Assembly (NCBI GenBank): GCA_019753175.1
Contig: JAIELK010000030.1
Span: 1-64,000, forward strand
DNA: 64,000 bases
DNA from: Hyphomonadaceae bacterium
GTDB lineage: Bacteria; Pseudomonadota; Alphaproteobacteria; Caulobacterales; Aquidulcibacteraceae
Direction: 5' to 3'
The notes below the pieces were generated by a model. That model was not told where the DNA came from. It was given only the letters and a program-made list of their open reading frames with translations, and did no database searches. Shown piece after piece: positions 40,565 to 50,630 of the stretch; within the stretch, counting starts at the first letter, position 1; the number at the start of each line of letters is the position of its first letter. The translations under genes and the position numbers were made by a program.

Positions 40565-43489
40565 ATGAGAGACATGTCTTCTAAGACGGTGCGGAAGTCA
40601 TTGCTGACTGGAGCTTCGTTATTCGCCGCCGCGGCGGTGACGCTGGCGGCGACGCCCGCGGTCGCCCAGGACGACACTGCTGCTGTAGAAGATGAGGAAA
40701 TCGTCGTCACGGGGTCGCGTATCGCGCGCCCGGGCTTCACCTCAACCAGCCCCATCGCCACCATCGGCGGCGCCGAGCTGGCGCTACAGCAGCCGCTGAA
40801 TGTTGAGGAATTGCTGCGAAATCAGCCCCAGTTTGGTGCAGGCGACGGAACGCAGACGAACAACGGGTCGCGCGGCGCCGCCACGCTAAACCTGCGGGGA
40901 TTGTCGCCTACGCGCACGCTGCCGCTGATCGATGGCAAGCGTATTGTCGGTTTCGATCCATCGGGATTGTTCGACACCAGCGCTGTGCCGCTGGCCCTGC
41001 TCGAACGGATTGACGTGGTGACCGGTGGCGCTTCGGCCGTGTACGGGTCCGACGCTATTGCTGGGGTTGTGAACTTTGTTCTCAACGATGATTTCCGCGG
41101 CGTGGAGGGGCGTTGGGAGCATACGCTGAACGATCTTCACGATACCGGCGACGCCGACAGCGCGTCGCTGACGATCGGATCGAGCTTCGACGACGGGCGC
41201 GGTAACGTTGCACTGAGTGTCGGCTGGCTCGATCGGGAGGCTGTTTATCAGGTCGAAGGTCCGGCGGCCCTCGCTCCGGGCGCCAGCTCCACCACGGTCC
41301 CGGCAGCGGTCGACTCCGCCGTCGGCGGCCGCACCCAGTTCAACAATGCCGGTTCGCTGGTTCCGTTCTTTCAAGCCTTCGACTTCAACGGACAGAACCT
41401 CTACCAAGCGCCGCAGCAGCGTTGGAACGCGACAGCGATCGGGCGCTATGAGATCTCCGACGCGCTCGAGGCGTACTCGCGCTTCATCTACAACAGCTCA
41501 ACGAGCGCGCCGCAGCTTGCGTCTTCGGGAACGTTCGGGCTGACCTTCGCGGTGCCGCTGAACAGCCCGTTCCTTTCGGTGCAGGCGGCAAATTATTTGG
41601 CGGCTAACAACACAGTGAGCGACTGCGCCGTGCTTTCTACAACCAACGTGGCGATCAACGCCTACGGCGTTTCCGCGCCTGCGGGGGTTAATTGCGTGCC
41701 GGTTGGACTGCGCTGGCGAGGCGTGGCGGTGGGTCCGCGGCAATATCAGTTCGAGTACGACACCTTTCAGACTCTCGTCGGCCTGCGCGGGGACATTGGC
41801 GAAAGCGGATGGGAATGGGACGTTGCGTACGCCTACGGTGAAACAAGCCTGAAGCGGCAACAGAACAACGACATTGACGCTACGCGCGTGCAGCAGGCCT
41901 TGTTCGCCACCGGGCCGGCGACATGCTTCGATCCGTCGAACCTCTGTGCGCCGCTCAACATCTTCAACGGCAGCACCTCCCCATCGGACGCGGCGCTGGA
42001 CTTCATTCGCCTGAATCTTCAGGTGCAGTCGTTGACGACGCAAGAGTACGTCATCGGTTCTGTGTCAGGAGACACCGGCGAGATTCATAGCCCGTTCGCA
42101 TCGTCGCCGATTGGCGCTTCGTTCGGTATCGAGTGGCGTCGCGAAAGTTCTGACTACCGGCCGGACGCCGCCTCGCAAGCGGGCATTTCGCCGGGCTTCG
42201 GACAGACACTCCCCGTTGCCGGCAGCTTTGACGTGTTCGAGGCGTTTGGCGAAGCCTTGGTGCCGATCGTTGAAGACGCGCCGTTCGCGGACTCGATCAA
42301 CCTCGAGCTCGGCTTCAGAACCTCAGAGTACTCGTCTACCGGCCGCGCCGAAAGCTACAAGTACGGCGCCGACTGGACGCCGTTCGAGGGGCTCCGCTTG
42401 CGTGGGATGTTCCAGCAGGCGGTGCGCGCGCCGAACATCAGCGATCTGTTCACGCCATTCACACCGGGAACGGGCGACCTCTTCGTTGATCCCTGTGCGC
42501 AACAGGTGCTGACGTCGGGCTCGCTGTTCACGTTGTGCGCGGGAACTGGCGTGCCGGTGGCCGTTTTGAACGCCGGCACACTGGCGCAACCAACGTCGGG
42601 ACAGGTGAACAATTTCATTTCCGGCAACACAGACCTCAATCCCGAGGTGGCGGAAACGTTCACCGCTGGCTTCGTCTGGCAGCCGCCTCAACTCGGCGGG
42701 CTGTCGGTCACGGTCGACTATTTCAACATCGAGATAGCCGATGCGATCTCGGTGCGCCCGGCTCGCGATATCGTAGACGGGTGCTACAACATCGCGCGTA
42801 ACACGACCGTCAATCCAAACGCCGCCGATTGCCAACGCATCTTGCGCAATACCAATGGAAGCCTTGAAGGCGACACCATCTATGGCGTCGATCAAACAAC
42901 CGAGAACATCGGCGACGTTCGGGTCGAAGGCATCGACTATGGGATTTCATACACATGGGACTTGGGCGCCTGGGGCGAACTCGACACGGCGCTCGACGGC
43001 ACGCACTTGCTGACCACCAGCTATGTGCCAAGCCCGGGCGGCGCCGAGATCGATTGCCTCGGCTACTACGGAAAGAGTTGCGGTCTCCCGGAGACGGTGA
43101 ACGCTTCGGTTGGCGGCCCTGTCTCGCAAGACCGGTTCGTGCAGCGCACGACGTGGTCAATCGCAGACTGGGAGCTGTCGTATCGTTGGCGCTACCTCAG
43201 CGCCACTGAGGTGACGCCAGAGGACTTGGCGGACTCCACCACCGCCGGCGGCCTGCTCGACCCGAACTCGCTGTCGATTGACTCCTTCAACTACATCGAC
43301 CTGGCGGCCACTTGGGAGCCGATGGACTTTTTGCGTCTGACGGCGAGCATCACCAACGCCACCAACGAGGACGCGCCGTTCGTGTTCACGACGACAGGCT
43401 CGACTGCGTACAACAGCGGCAACACCTATCCGAGCAGCTATGACGTTCTGGGACGTGTATTCACGCTCGGTGTGCGCGCCAAGTTCTAA
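40565..43489 (+). CDS. TonB-dependent outer-membrane receptor
   Basis: About 974 residues from ATG 40565 (or 40574). A signal peptide ends AATPAVAQ; DEEIVVTGSRIARPG acts as a TonB-box-like start of the plug, followed by TLNLRGLSPTRTLPLIDGKR and GGASAVYGSDAIAGVVNFVL. The 22-strand barrel runs to the end with GMFQQAVRAPNISDLFTP and the last-strand aromatic FTLGVRAKF. It resembles the large receptors of Caulobacterales/Sphingomonadales for plant or peptide-type ligands; the ligand is unknown. The track start lies in untranslated DNA. Confidence 0.95.
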   Translation: MRDMSSKTVRKSLLTGASLFAAAAVTLAATPAVAQDDTAAVEDEEIVVTGSRIARPGFTSTSPIATIGGAELALQQPLNVEELLRNQPQFGAGDGTQTNNGSRGAATLNLRGLSPTRTLPLIDGKRIVGFDPSGLFDTSAVPLALLERIDVVTGGASAVYGSDAIAGVVNFVLNDDFRGVEGRWEHTLNDLHDTGDADSASLTIGSSFDDGRGNVALSVGWLDREAVYQVEGPAALAPGASSTTVPAAVDSAVGGRTQFNNAGSLVPFFQAFDFNGQNLYQAPQQRWNATAIGRYEISDALEAYSRFIYNSSTSAPQLASSGTFGLTFAVPLNSPFLSVQAANYLAANNTVSDCAVLSTTNVAINAYGVSAPAGVNCVPVGLRWRGVAVGPRQYQFEYDTFQTLVGLRGDIGESGWEWDVAYAYGETSLKRQQNNDIDATRVQQALFATGPATCFDPSNLCAPLNIFNGSTSPSDAALDFIRLNLQVQSLTTQEYVIGSVSGDTGEIHSPFASSPIGASFGIEWRRESSDYRPDAASQAGISPGFGQTLPVAGSFDVFEAFGEALVPIVEDAPFADSINLELGFRTSEYSSTGRAESYKYGADWTPFEGLRLRGMFQQAVRAPNISDLFTPFTPGTGDLFVDPCAQQVLTSGSLFTLCAGTGVPVAVLNAGTLAQPTSGQVNNFISGNTDLNPEVAETFTAGFVWQPPQLGGLSVTVDYFNIEIADAISVRPARDIVDGCYNIARNTTVNPNAADCQRILRNTNGSLEGDTIYGVDQTTENIGDVRVEGIDYGISYTWDLGAWGELDTALDGTHLLTTSYVPSPGGAEIDCLGYYGKSCGLPETVNASVGGPVSQDRFVQRTTWSIADWELSYRWRYLSATEVTPEDLADSTTAGGLLDPNSLSIDSFNYIDLAATWEPMDFLRLTASITNATNEDAPFVFTTTGSTAYNSGNTYPSSYDVLGRVFTLGVRAKF

Positions 43490-43501
43490 CTGAGCGGCCT
43501 T

Positions 43502-43541
43502 AGACGGCAGGAGCAAATCCTCCTGCCGTCTGACTTCGTTT
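43502..43541 (+). terminator. Terminator after the first TonB-dependent receptor
   Basis: A perfect 12-base stem AGACGGCAGGAG/CTCCTGCCGTCT with a CAAATC loop, 13 bases after the receptor stop, followed by GACTTCGTTT. The U-tract is imperfect, but the stem and position are strong. Confidence 0.8.
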
Positions 43542-43586
43542 CCGAGCGCGAGGCACCGGCGCCCTTGTTCACAGTCGGGCGTATTC

Positions 43587-44936
43587 ATGCAGGACGTGGA
43601 AGCAACCGCCCAGATCGACGCGATCATAAGCGCGGCGCGCGCCGCAGCCAATCGCGGCGACTGGCTCACGGCGGAGCGTCTGTGGAAAGAGCTTCGCGCG
43701 CTTGAGCCTGGCAATGCGCAGGCGGCTTTCGGACTTGCCATCCATGCCATGCGACGCGGCGAGTTCAAGACGGCGCTGCCGTTGATCGAACAGGCGTGTG
43801 CGGCGTCGCCCAACGATCTGCTGGCGCGCCTGACGCTGGGTATTGCCTGGCGTGAGCTAGGCGAGCCTGAGCGCGAACTCGACGCGATCGACGCGGCGCT
43901 GGCCATCGATCCCTATTTCCTGCCTGCCATCTTGGCCAAGGCCTCGTGGTTTGAACGCAAGAGCGCGGAAGCGGCCGCCGCGCTCTTCTATCAGACCGCG
44001 CTGAAGTTCGCGCCGGACGAACCCGCGTGGCCGCCTGCGCTGCGTGCGCAGCTTCTGCACGCGCGCGCGATCGCTGATCGGTTCGCCGAGACGATGGAAC
44101 GGCAAATGTGGGAGCTGCTGGCCCCGCATCTTTCGAATGCACCGGCGCTCGAACAGGAGCGCTGGAAGGAAGCGGCGTCGATCATCGCGGGCCGGACCAA
44201 GCCCTTTCCGTCGCAATGCAACCAATTGCACGTGCCGAGGCTTCCGGCCGTGCCGTTCTTTGACACGGCGCAGTTTCCGTGGTTCGACGCCATTGAAGCC
44301 GCAACCGACGCGATCCGCGCTGAGCTGATGGCCGCGCTCAAGCAAGATCGGCGGCAGTTCACGCCTTATGTCGCCTACAAGCCCGGCGCCCCCGTGAATC
44401 AATGGAAGGAGCTGAACCACTCCGAGCGTTGGAGCGCGTATCACTTCTGGCGCAGCGGCGTCGCCATTGACGAACACCTCGCCGCCTGTCCGAGAACCGC
44501 GGAGGCGCTGCGGCGGGTGGACATGGCTACAATTGGCGGGCTTTGCCCGAACGCGATGTTCTCCGCCTTGGCTCCCCATACCCATATTCCGCCCCACACG
44601 GGTGAAACCAACGCCAGGGTCGTCGCCCACCTGCCGCTGATCGTGCCGGACGGGTGCAGCTATCGCGTTGGCTATGAGCGTAGGCGGTGGGAAGTCGGCA
44701 AGGTGCTTGTGTTCGATGACACCATTGAACACGAGGCCCGCAACGATAGCGACGAGCTGCGCGTGGTCTTGATCTTTGACGTGTGGAATCCACACCTCTC
44801 GCCAACAGAGCGAGAGGTCGCACGCGTCACCATGGAAGCCGTGCGTCGCCTGACTGGCGTAACCGGTGAGAGTGATTCGGTTGGCGCCGCGCAGTCCACT
44901 CAAGCGCACGCCGCAGTTCATCGACGTTCTCTGTGA
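43587..44936 (+). CDS. TPR protein with aspartyl/asparaginyl beta-hydroxylase domain
   Basis: A 449-residue two-domain protein. Residues about 1-150 hold TPR-like helices (LTAERLWKELRALEPGNAQAAFG, ALPLIEQACAASPNDLLARL and more). Residues about 270-430 are an Asp_Arg_Hydrox 2OG-Fe(II) domain, with FSALAPHTHIPPHTGETNARVVAHLPL (first Fe histidine region) and VFDDTIEHEARNDSDELRVVLIFDVW (second His and Arg for 2-oxoglutarate). It probably hydroxylates a peptide or protein side chain in the cytosol. It lies between two TonB-dependent receptor genes. Confidence 0.92.
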   Translation: MQDVEATAQIDAIISAARAAANRGDWLTAERLWKELRALEPGNAQAAFGLAIHAMRRGEFKTALPLIEQACAASPNDLLARLTLGIAWRELGEPERELDAIDAALAIDPYFLPAILAKASWFERKSAEAAAALFYQTALKFAPDEPAWPPALRAQLLHARAIADRFAETMERQMWELLAPHLSNAPALEQERWKEAASIIAGRTKPFPSQCNQLHVPRLPAVPFFDTAQFPWFDAIEAATDAIRAELMAALKQDRRQFTPYVAYKPGAPVNQWKELNHSERWSAYHFWRSGVAIDEHLAACPRTAEALRRVDMATIGGLCPNAMFSALAPHTHIPPHTGETNARVVAHLPLIVPDGCSYRVGYERRRWEVGKVLVFDDTIEHEARNDSDELRVVLIFDVWNPHLSPTEREVARVTMEAVRRLTGVTGESDSVGAAQSTQAHAAVHRRSL

Positions 44937-45191
44937 CTTGGTCGCAGCTCCGAAAAAAGCGCACGCAGGGCAAGAAACGGGTTCGTCTACGCTTTATGTG
45001 CGCTCGTCGTGCGCGCTGAAAAACGAACCTTTCACTTCACCTTAAGCCAGCATGAAAAACCGCACAAACACGCCAGAGTTCGCTGAGTTTGCGCCAATCA
45101 GCGCCATCTTCTCTCAGCGGAAGTGCGGTTCGCGAGTACACTGGTTGTGCGGGAGTCAGACCGACGCCCGATAACAAGGAGAGAGAGCGCC

Positions 45192-45962
45192 ATGGTGGGC
45201 CTGGGTTTGTCGATCGCATCTGGCGTGCAGACGACCCGTCTCATCGGCGCCGGCGTGGCGTCGCTTCACTCGTTGCTGGACCAGCTGCCGACGGTTCCGT
45301 TCTACGCCAAGGACAGGATGCTGCACTTCACCAACGTGAACGCCGCCATGGTCGCCCTGTGCGGCGTGCCGCGTGCGTCGCTCAAAGGCAGGGGGGCGAG
45401 CGAGTTCTTTGCCGAGGAAAGCAGCGACGCGATGACGGCGGTCGAACTCGAGGTGATGTCCACGGGGCGCGCCGCAAGGAGCCGCATGGTGCATGTCGCG
45501 CCGCTGCATGCCGCCCCTGTCTGGCTCCTGCTCAATTGCTGGCCGATCGTGGAAGACGATGGCGAAGTGGCCGGGGTCGCTGCCGTCGGGCATGCTTTGC
45601 CCAACAGCAACCGCAAGGATCACGGTTACCGGCGCGTCGCCGAGGCGGCCGCATTCGTCACGCAGAAGCTCTCATCGCCCATCCGGGTGAGGGATCTGGC
45701 GCAAAGGGCGGGCGTGTCGATTTCGCGCTTCGAACGAGACTTCATCGGCGTCTTCGGCGTGCCGCCGAATAAGTACGTAGCGATGGTTCGGCTGGAAGCG
45801 GCCATGGACATGCTTCGCGGCACCGGTGATCCGATAGCCGAGATCGCGCACGCCTGCGGCTACGCCGATCAGAGCGCGTTCACGCGGCGCTTTCAGGCGG
45901 CCACCGCCATGACGCCGAGCGAGTACCGGCGCAGCAGCATACGCGAAGCGGCGCGCCGCTGA
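45192..45962 (+). CDS. PAS-AraC family transcriptional regulator
   Basis: 256 residues from ATG 45192, with AAGGAG upstream. Residues about 20-130 form a PAS-like sensor (LHSLLDQLPTVPFYAKDRMLHFTNVNAAMVALCG). Residues about 155-250 are an AraC double helix-turn-helix: VRDLAQRAGVSISRFERDF and GDPIAEIAHACGYADQSAFTRRFQAATAMTPSEYRR. The arrangement suggests ligand- or redox-responsive control of the adjacent receptor genes. Confidence 0.92.
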   Translation: MVGLGLSIASGVQTTRLIGAGVASLHSLLDQLPTVPFYAKDRMLHFTNVNAAMVALCGVPRASLKGRGASEFFAEESSDAMTAVELEVMSTGRAARSRMVHVAPLHAAPVWLLLNCWPIVEDDGEVAGVAAVGHALPNSNRKDHGYRRVAEAAAFVTQKLSSPIRVRDLAQRAGVSISRFERDFIGVFGVPPNKYVAMVRLEAAMDMLRGTGDPIAEIAHACGYADQSAFTRRFQAATAMTPSEYRRSSIREAARR

Positions 45963-46157
45963 ACTCCATTTTGAATGCGAGATCGTCGGCAGCCGTGGCT
46001 TGGCAGCGACACAAATCACACATGCGTTCATGAAGACGTTGCTTGTGCCGAAATCGGCGCGAACCGTCGAGCGACTGCACAAGACGGCGCAATTGCGACC
46101 CCCGCAGAATGACAGTCTAGCCAGCGTGGTTGGCGCAGGCGATCGTAGGGGGTCAAG
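45963..46157. promoter_or_regulatory. Upstream region of the second TonB-dependent receptor
   Basis: The 195-base gap between the PAS-AraC gene and the receptor contains a 10-base perfect palindrome CGCAATTGCG at 46088-46097, about 60 bases before the start codon. It is a possible operator for one of the flanking AraC-type regulators. No further structure was identified. Confidence 0.3.
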
Positions 46158-49100
46158 GTGAAGTTTACTCGCGAACGAGCAAGCGTTTTGGGTGCATCGA
46201 TGCTGGCGCTGGGCGCCATGCTCGCGCCGAGCCAAGCGGTGGCGCAGACAGAGCCAGCGCAGACCGAAGAAACGCAGGAAGACGAGATTGTCGTTGTCGG
46301 TTCTCGCATCCGACGCGACAACTTCAACTCAAGTTCGCCGATACAGGTCGTAACGCGCGAGGAGTCAGTGCGGGCCGGCCTGGCGTCGACGACAGAGACG
46401 CTGCAGAGCACGTCGGTGACCGCAGGGAGCGCCCAAATCAACAATTTGTTCGGCGGCTTCGTCGTGAACGGCGGCCAGGGCGTCAACACGCTCGGCCTGC
46501 GCGGCTTCGGGCCGACGCAAACGCTTGTTCTGTTGAACGGTCGCAGACTCACGCCGGCGGGGACGCGTGGGGCGGTTGGCGCGGCGGATCTCAACACCAT
46601 CCCGTCGGCGCTGGTCGATCGCATTGACATCCTGAAAGACGGCGCCTCATCGGTGTACGGTTCGGACGCGGTGGCTGGTGTTGTGAACATCATCACCACC
46701 GAGCAGCTCGATGATTTCGTGCTCGAAGGGCAGCTCAACATTCCGGAGCAAGAAGGCGGCGGGCAGACCCGCATCTCGCTTTCCGGCGGCGGCAGCTTCG
46801 GCAATCTGACCGTGACGGGGTCAGCCGAGTACTATGAGCGGGACACACTGACCTATGGCCAAAGGGAGTTCTCGCGCTGCCCAGTGGACGGGATTCGCGA
46901 TCCAGCGACGGGGCAGAGTCTTGAGGACATCGACCCGCTGACCGGCGAGGTGAAGTGCTGGGGTATCACGTTCGGCAACTCGCCCGGCACCACAATGAAC
47001 ACGATCGGCACCGCGAGCCGCGCCGGGTTCGGCGGTCCGGGCGCCGCGGTGTTAGGCAATTTCACGCGCTGGCGGCCAAACTCTGGCGTCGGCGACGGGG
47101 TTGGCGGGAGGCTTGATGGCTTTGAAGGCGTGAACGGCGGCGGCTTTGGCTTCGCGAACCGAGATACGTTCGACCCAGACATGCTGGATCAAGAACTGAT
47201 CACGCCCACCCAAACTAACAATTTGTTCCTGCAAGCGCAGTACGACTTGGGCGCACACGAGCTCTATGGCGAGCTGCTTTATTCAAACCGCACGTCGTCC
47301 GGCCTGGGTTATGTGCAGCTGACCTTGGATTACCCAAATAACGGGCTGCTTCTGCCGGCGGAATTGCGCACCGGGTCTCCTTTCGCAGTGCTGTCGACGT
47401 TCCCGGCGACGTTGCCGACGAATGTGCCGATGCCCGCACCGTATGCGACGCAAGTGCGCGCCTTCACCGGCTTCGGCAATACGTCCGCGACTCAAGACGT
47501 CACTTACACGCGTTATGTCGCGGGCTTGCGCGGCGACCTCGGATTCGCTGACGAGTGGCGCTATGACTTCAACGTGTATCACGGCAAGAACGAAGCCGAT
47601 AACGTGCAGGAAAACTTCCTCGTTGACCGCGTGTTCAACTCACTTGTCGTCGTGGAAGCGCCCGGTGGCACGCCGGCACACCTCACACGGACTGTGCCCT
47701 GGGATCCGGATGGCGCCGGCCCACTGGCGCCGGGCGCACGATACATGTGCGCCATTACCGCGACCAACCCGGGTTATGGCTGCATTCCCGCGCCGCCGGT
47801 CACGTCTTCCACCGTCGGCGGCAAATATCCCAGCGACTGGGTGAATTGGATCCAGCAGTCCTTGCTTGAGCGAAATCTCTACGAGGAAACCGCGCTCCAG
47901 CTGATCGTTGACGGTCCGCTCTTCAGTGTGCCCGCAGGTGAAATTCAGGCGGTGTTCGGCGTCGAGTACCGGACGGCGGAACTCGACAACGTGCCTGACT
48001 TCAACAACATCAACGGAAACATCTACAACTTCTCCTCATCGGGAATAACGCGCGGCGAAGACAGCGTGCGTGAGCTGTTCACGGAAGTGGAAGTGCCGTT
48101 GCTTCGAGATCAAGCGTTTGCTCAGTCGCTGACGCTGAATGTGTCGGGCCGATACACCGACTATGACTCCTACGGCAGCGATACGACCCACAAACTGGGC
48201 CTCACGTGGGAACCTGTAGACACGCTTCTCGTCCGGTACGGGCGTGGCACGTCGTTCCGGGCGCCGGCGCTGTTCGAACAGTTTCTTGGGTTCCAGAGCG
48301 GCTTCTTGGCCAACACTGCCGATCCATGTGACGGCTATGGCGCGCGCGCGCCGACCGATCCCATCCGCATCAATTGCCACGCGGAGATTGGCAATCTGGC
48401 GTTCTTGCAGACCTCCGGCGTGACAGTCTTTGGCGCGGGCGGGGCGGTCTTCGATCTCGCTGCTGAAACCTCTGAGAACGAAACCTATGGCTTCAGCTGG
48501 CGGCCGTTGCAGGACGTGGAGGGCTTCGGCGAATTCTCGCTCGCCATTGACCACTTCTCGATCGAGCTGAACGACGCCGTCGCACAGCCGGGCGCCCGCA
48601 ACATCTTGAACATCTGCTACGGTAGCGCGAACCCAGCCACGGAGCCTTATTGTTCATTCGTGTCACGTGATCCGAGTTTTCGCCTGACGGTCACAAACCG
48701 CTACTTGAACATCGCGAGCCAGGTGGCGGAAGGATATGACTTCGGCGCGCGTTATGTGCATACGTTGTGGGACGGCGAAATCACGCTCGTGGCCAATCTG
48801 ACGAACTACACCACGCAGCAGTTTCAGCTGCTCGACATCTTCAGCCCGACTGACACGAACGGGAGGATCGGCGCACCGGAACTCACGGGCGACTTTAGCA
48901 TGAACTACGGGAGAGGTCCGTGGAACTTCCGCTATGGGTTCAGTTGGATCGACGGCATGAGCGATTACAACGCGCTCGGCCAGGATCCGGAGACCTCGAT
49001 CTTCATTCTGTCGACGCCGGACTATTATCTGCACGACGCCTCGGTTGAGTATGAGGCCGACTCATGGCGGGTGATCTTTGGTGTTCGAAACATGTTCGAC

Positions 49101-49223
49101 GAGCAACCGCCGGTGGTGTCCTCCGTCAATCCGCTGATCAATGGTCTCGGCTCGATGCCGATCTACAGCGGGCTCGACTACGTGGGCCGCCAGTTCTTCG
49201 TGAACGTGTCCACGCGGTTCTAA
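46158..49223 (+). CDS. TonB-dependent outer-membrane receptor
   Basis: A 1021-residue receptor starting at GTG 46158, with AGGGGG upstream. The signal peptide ends PSQAVAQ; the plug begins QEDEIVVVGSRIRRDNFNSS and continues with LNTLGLRGFGPTQTLVLLNGRR-like text (here GVNTLGLRGFGPTQTLVLLN) and DGASSVYGSDAVAGVVNIIT. The barrel includes YGRGTSFRAPALFEQF and ends with the aromatic-terminated strand FFVNVSTRF. It is a paralogue of the receptor at 40.5 kb by layout, with a different barrel. The ligand is unknown. Confidence 0.95.
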   Translation: MKFTRERASVLGASMLALGAMLAPSQAVAQTEPAQTEETQEDEIVVVGSRIRRDNFNSSSPIQVVTREESVRAGLASTTETLQSTSVTAGSAQINNLFGGFVVNGGQGVNTLGLRGFGPTQTLVLLNGRRLTPAGTRGAVGAADLNTIPSALVDRIDILKDGASSVYGSDAVAGVVNIITTEQLDDFVLEGQLNIPEQEGGGQTRISLSGGGSFGNLTVTGSAEYYERDTLTYGQREFSRCPVDGIRDPATGQSLEDIDPLTGEVKCWGITFGNSPGTTMNTIGTASRAGFGGPGAAVLGNFTRWRPNSGVGDGVGGRLDGFEGVNGGGFGFANRDTFDPDMLDQELITPTQTNNLFLQAQYDLGAHELYGELLYSNRTSSGLGYVQLTLDYPNNGLLLPAELRTGSPFAVLSTFPATLPTNVPMPAPYATQVRAFTGFGNTSATQDVTYTRYVAGLRGDLGFADEWRYDFNVYHGKNEADNVQENFLVDRVFNSLVVVEAPGGTPAHLTRTVPWDPDGAGPLAPGARYMCAITATNPGYGCIPAPPVTSSTVGGKYPSDWVNWIQQSLLERNLYEETALQLIVDGPLFSVPAGEIQAVFGVEYRTAELDNVPDFNNINGNIYNFSSSGITRGEDSVRELFTEVEVPLLRDQAFAQSLTLNVSGRYTDYDSYGSDTTHKLGLTWEPVDTLLVRYGRGTSFRAPALFEQFLGFQSGFLANTADPCDGYGARAPTDPIRINCHAEIGNLAFLQTSGVTVFGAGGAVFDLAAETSENETYGFSWRPLQDVEGFGEFSLAIDHFSIELNDAVAQPGARNILNICYGSANPATEPYCSFVSRDPSFRLTVTNRYLNIASQVAEGYDFGARYVHTLWDGEITLVANLTNYTTQQFQLLDIFSPTDTNGRIGAPELTGDFSMNYGRGPWNFRYGFSWIDGMSDYNALGQDPETSIFILSTPDYYLHDASVEYEADSWRVIFGVRNMFDEQPPVVSSVNPLINGLGSMPIYSGLDYVGRQFFVNVSTRF

Positions 49224-49241
49224 GGACTTGACGCTGCGGAG

Positions 49242-49272
49242 CGGCGCGCTCGTTCATGCGAGCGCGCCGTTG
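49242..49272 (+). terminator. Terminator after the second TonB-dependent receptor
   Basis: A perfect 11-base stem CGGCGCGCTCG/CGAGCGCGCCG with a TTCATG loop, 18 bases after the receptor stop and before the convergent GlxA-type gene. Only TTG follows, so it may act as a bidirectional roadblock. Confidence 0.65.
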
Positions 49273-49290
49273 CCTGTGGAAGTGGCCCGC

Positions 49291-50262
49291 CTATTCGGAA
49301 AGCCCGCGGCTTCTCTTGTTGCGTTTGCGGTACTTTGACGGCGAAGCGCCGAGCAGCCGCACGAATGCGCCATGCATCACCGAAGCAGAGCCGAAGCCGG
49401 AGGCAACGGCGATGGCGTCCAGCTTGTGTTCGGTTGTGAGCAGCAGGCACCGCGCCGCCTCGACGCGCGCGCGTTCGACGAAGCGAGCCGGGGTTTCGCC
49501 TGTCTCGGCGACGAAGTGGCGGTGGAAGCTGCGCAAACTCAGATGAGCGCGGCTCGCCAACGCTGCGGTGGAGAGGTCGGCCGCTGGGTTAGCCACGATC
49601 CATTGCATGAGCGCTCGGATGCGACTCTGATCGACCTGCGCTTCAGCGCGAGCGCTCAACTGTGGCTCTCCGAGCCGGCGGCGCGTATCGGCGACGAGGT
49701 GGCGCGCAATCCGGGTGGCGATGGCTTCGCCGTGGTCATGCTCGACCATCGCCAGAGCAAGATCGGTGGCCGAGAGCAGCCCGCCTGAGGTCCAGAATTT
49801 CCCGTCGACCGCATAGGCATCCACGACAAAGTCGATGTCGCTGTAATTGAGGAACAGGTCTGTGTCGGTCCAGTGCGCCGCAACGCGCCTGCCGCTCAGA
49901 AGTCCGGCGCGGGCAAGGACGAACGCGCCAGGTCCCATAGCGCCGACGCGCCGCGCGACGGTCGCCTGGGCGCGCACGGCGTCGACAAGACCAGACACTT
50001 TGCAGGCGCGATCCACCGCGACGTTGGTGGCTCCTGGGATGAGAAACGTGTCGATCGGTTGGACCGAGAACGCATCGGTATCGATGGCGGCCCCCAGCTC
50101 TGTTGTGATCGCGCCGCCGCTAAGGCTCTCGACCCGTACATCGTATGGCGGCGGGAGCCCGTCCTCTGCGCTCAGCGAACACGCTGTGCGGAACACCTGC
50201 AGCGGCGCTGCAATGTCAAGCAGCACCGCATCGGGGTAGGTCAAGAGCTTCACAATGCGCAC
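49291..50262 (-). CDS. GlxA family transcriptional regulator (DJ-1/PfpI plus AraC)
   Basis: About 323 residues. The N-terminal class I glutamine-amidotransferase-like (DJ-1/PfpI) domain starts VRIVKLLTYPDAVLLDIAAPLQVF and contains TFLIPGATNVAV and GAFVLARAGLLSGRRVAAHW. The C-terminal AraC HTH shows LSTAALASRAHLSLRSFHRHFVAETGETPARFVE and a second helix pair. GTG 50262, with GGAAGG upstream, is preferred over the GTG at 50304. The GAT domain probably senses a small ligand. Targets may include the convergent receptor. Confidence 0.9.
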   Translation of the reverse strand: MRIVKLLTYPDAVLLDIAAPLQVFRTACSLSAEDGLPPPYDVRVESLSGGAITTELGAAIDTDAFSVQPIDTFLIPGATNVAVDRACKVSGLVDAVRAQATVARRVGAMGPGAFVLARAGLLSGRRVAAHWTDTDLFLNYSDIDFVVDAYAVDGKFWTSGGLLSATDLALAMVEHDHGEAIATRIARHLVADTRRRLGEPQLSARAEAQVDQSRIRALMQWIVANPAADLSTAALASRAHLSLRSFHRHFVAETGETPARFVERARVEAARCLLLTTEHKLDAIAVASGFGSASVMHGAFVRLLGASPSKYRKRNKRSRGLSE

Positions 50263-50630
50263 GCGCAATCGCCTTCCATGACTTGGGGGGACGTGCTTCG
50301 ACACGACTGAACGCTTGTACGCTCCCGTCTGCAGCGGTTGTTGCGAGGACGCGTACCAGAATCATCGGCCTTCGGCGTACAGCTTTGCGATTGCTCAGGC
50401 TCACAAGGGTAAGGGCGACGCACCTGGACGCCTAGGCAGCTCATCGCATCGCTAGCGCAAGTCATCGAAATGTAGGGGGCAACGGCGCCGTTAACTCCGT
50501 TCCACGCCAAAGCGCGTCTGTGCCGAATTCTGCGCAACCAGGGCCTTGCCCATGCAAGACAGCGCTCTGGCGCGAATGCACCCTCGTTGGAGTCTCACGG
50601 GAATCCGGGCGAAACGAAAGAACAGTTTGC
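50263..50630. other. Divergent intergenic region with a 12-base palindrome
   Basis: No gene is supported in these 368 bases. AACGGCGCCGTT at 50481-50492 is a perfect palindrome and the best operator candidate. The region should contain promoters for the GlxA-type gene and for the 310-residue protein. Confidence 0.5.
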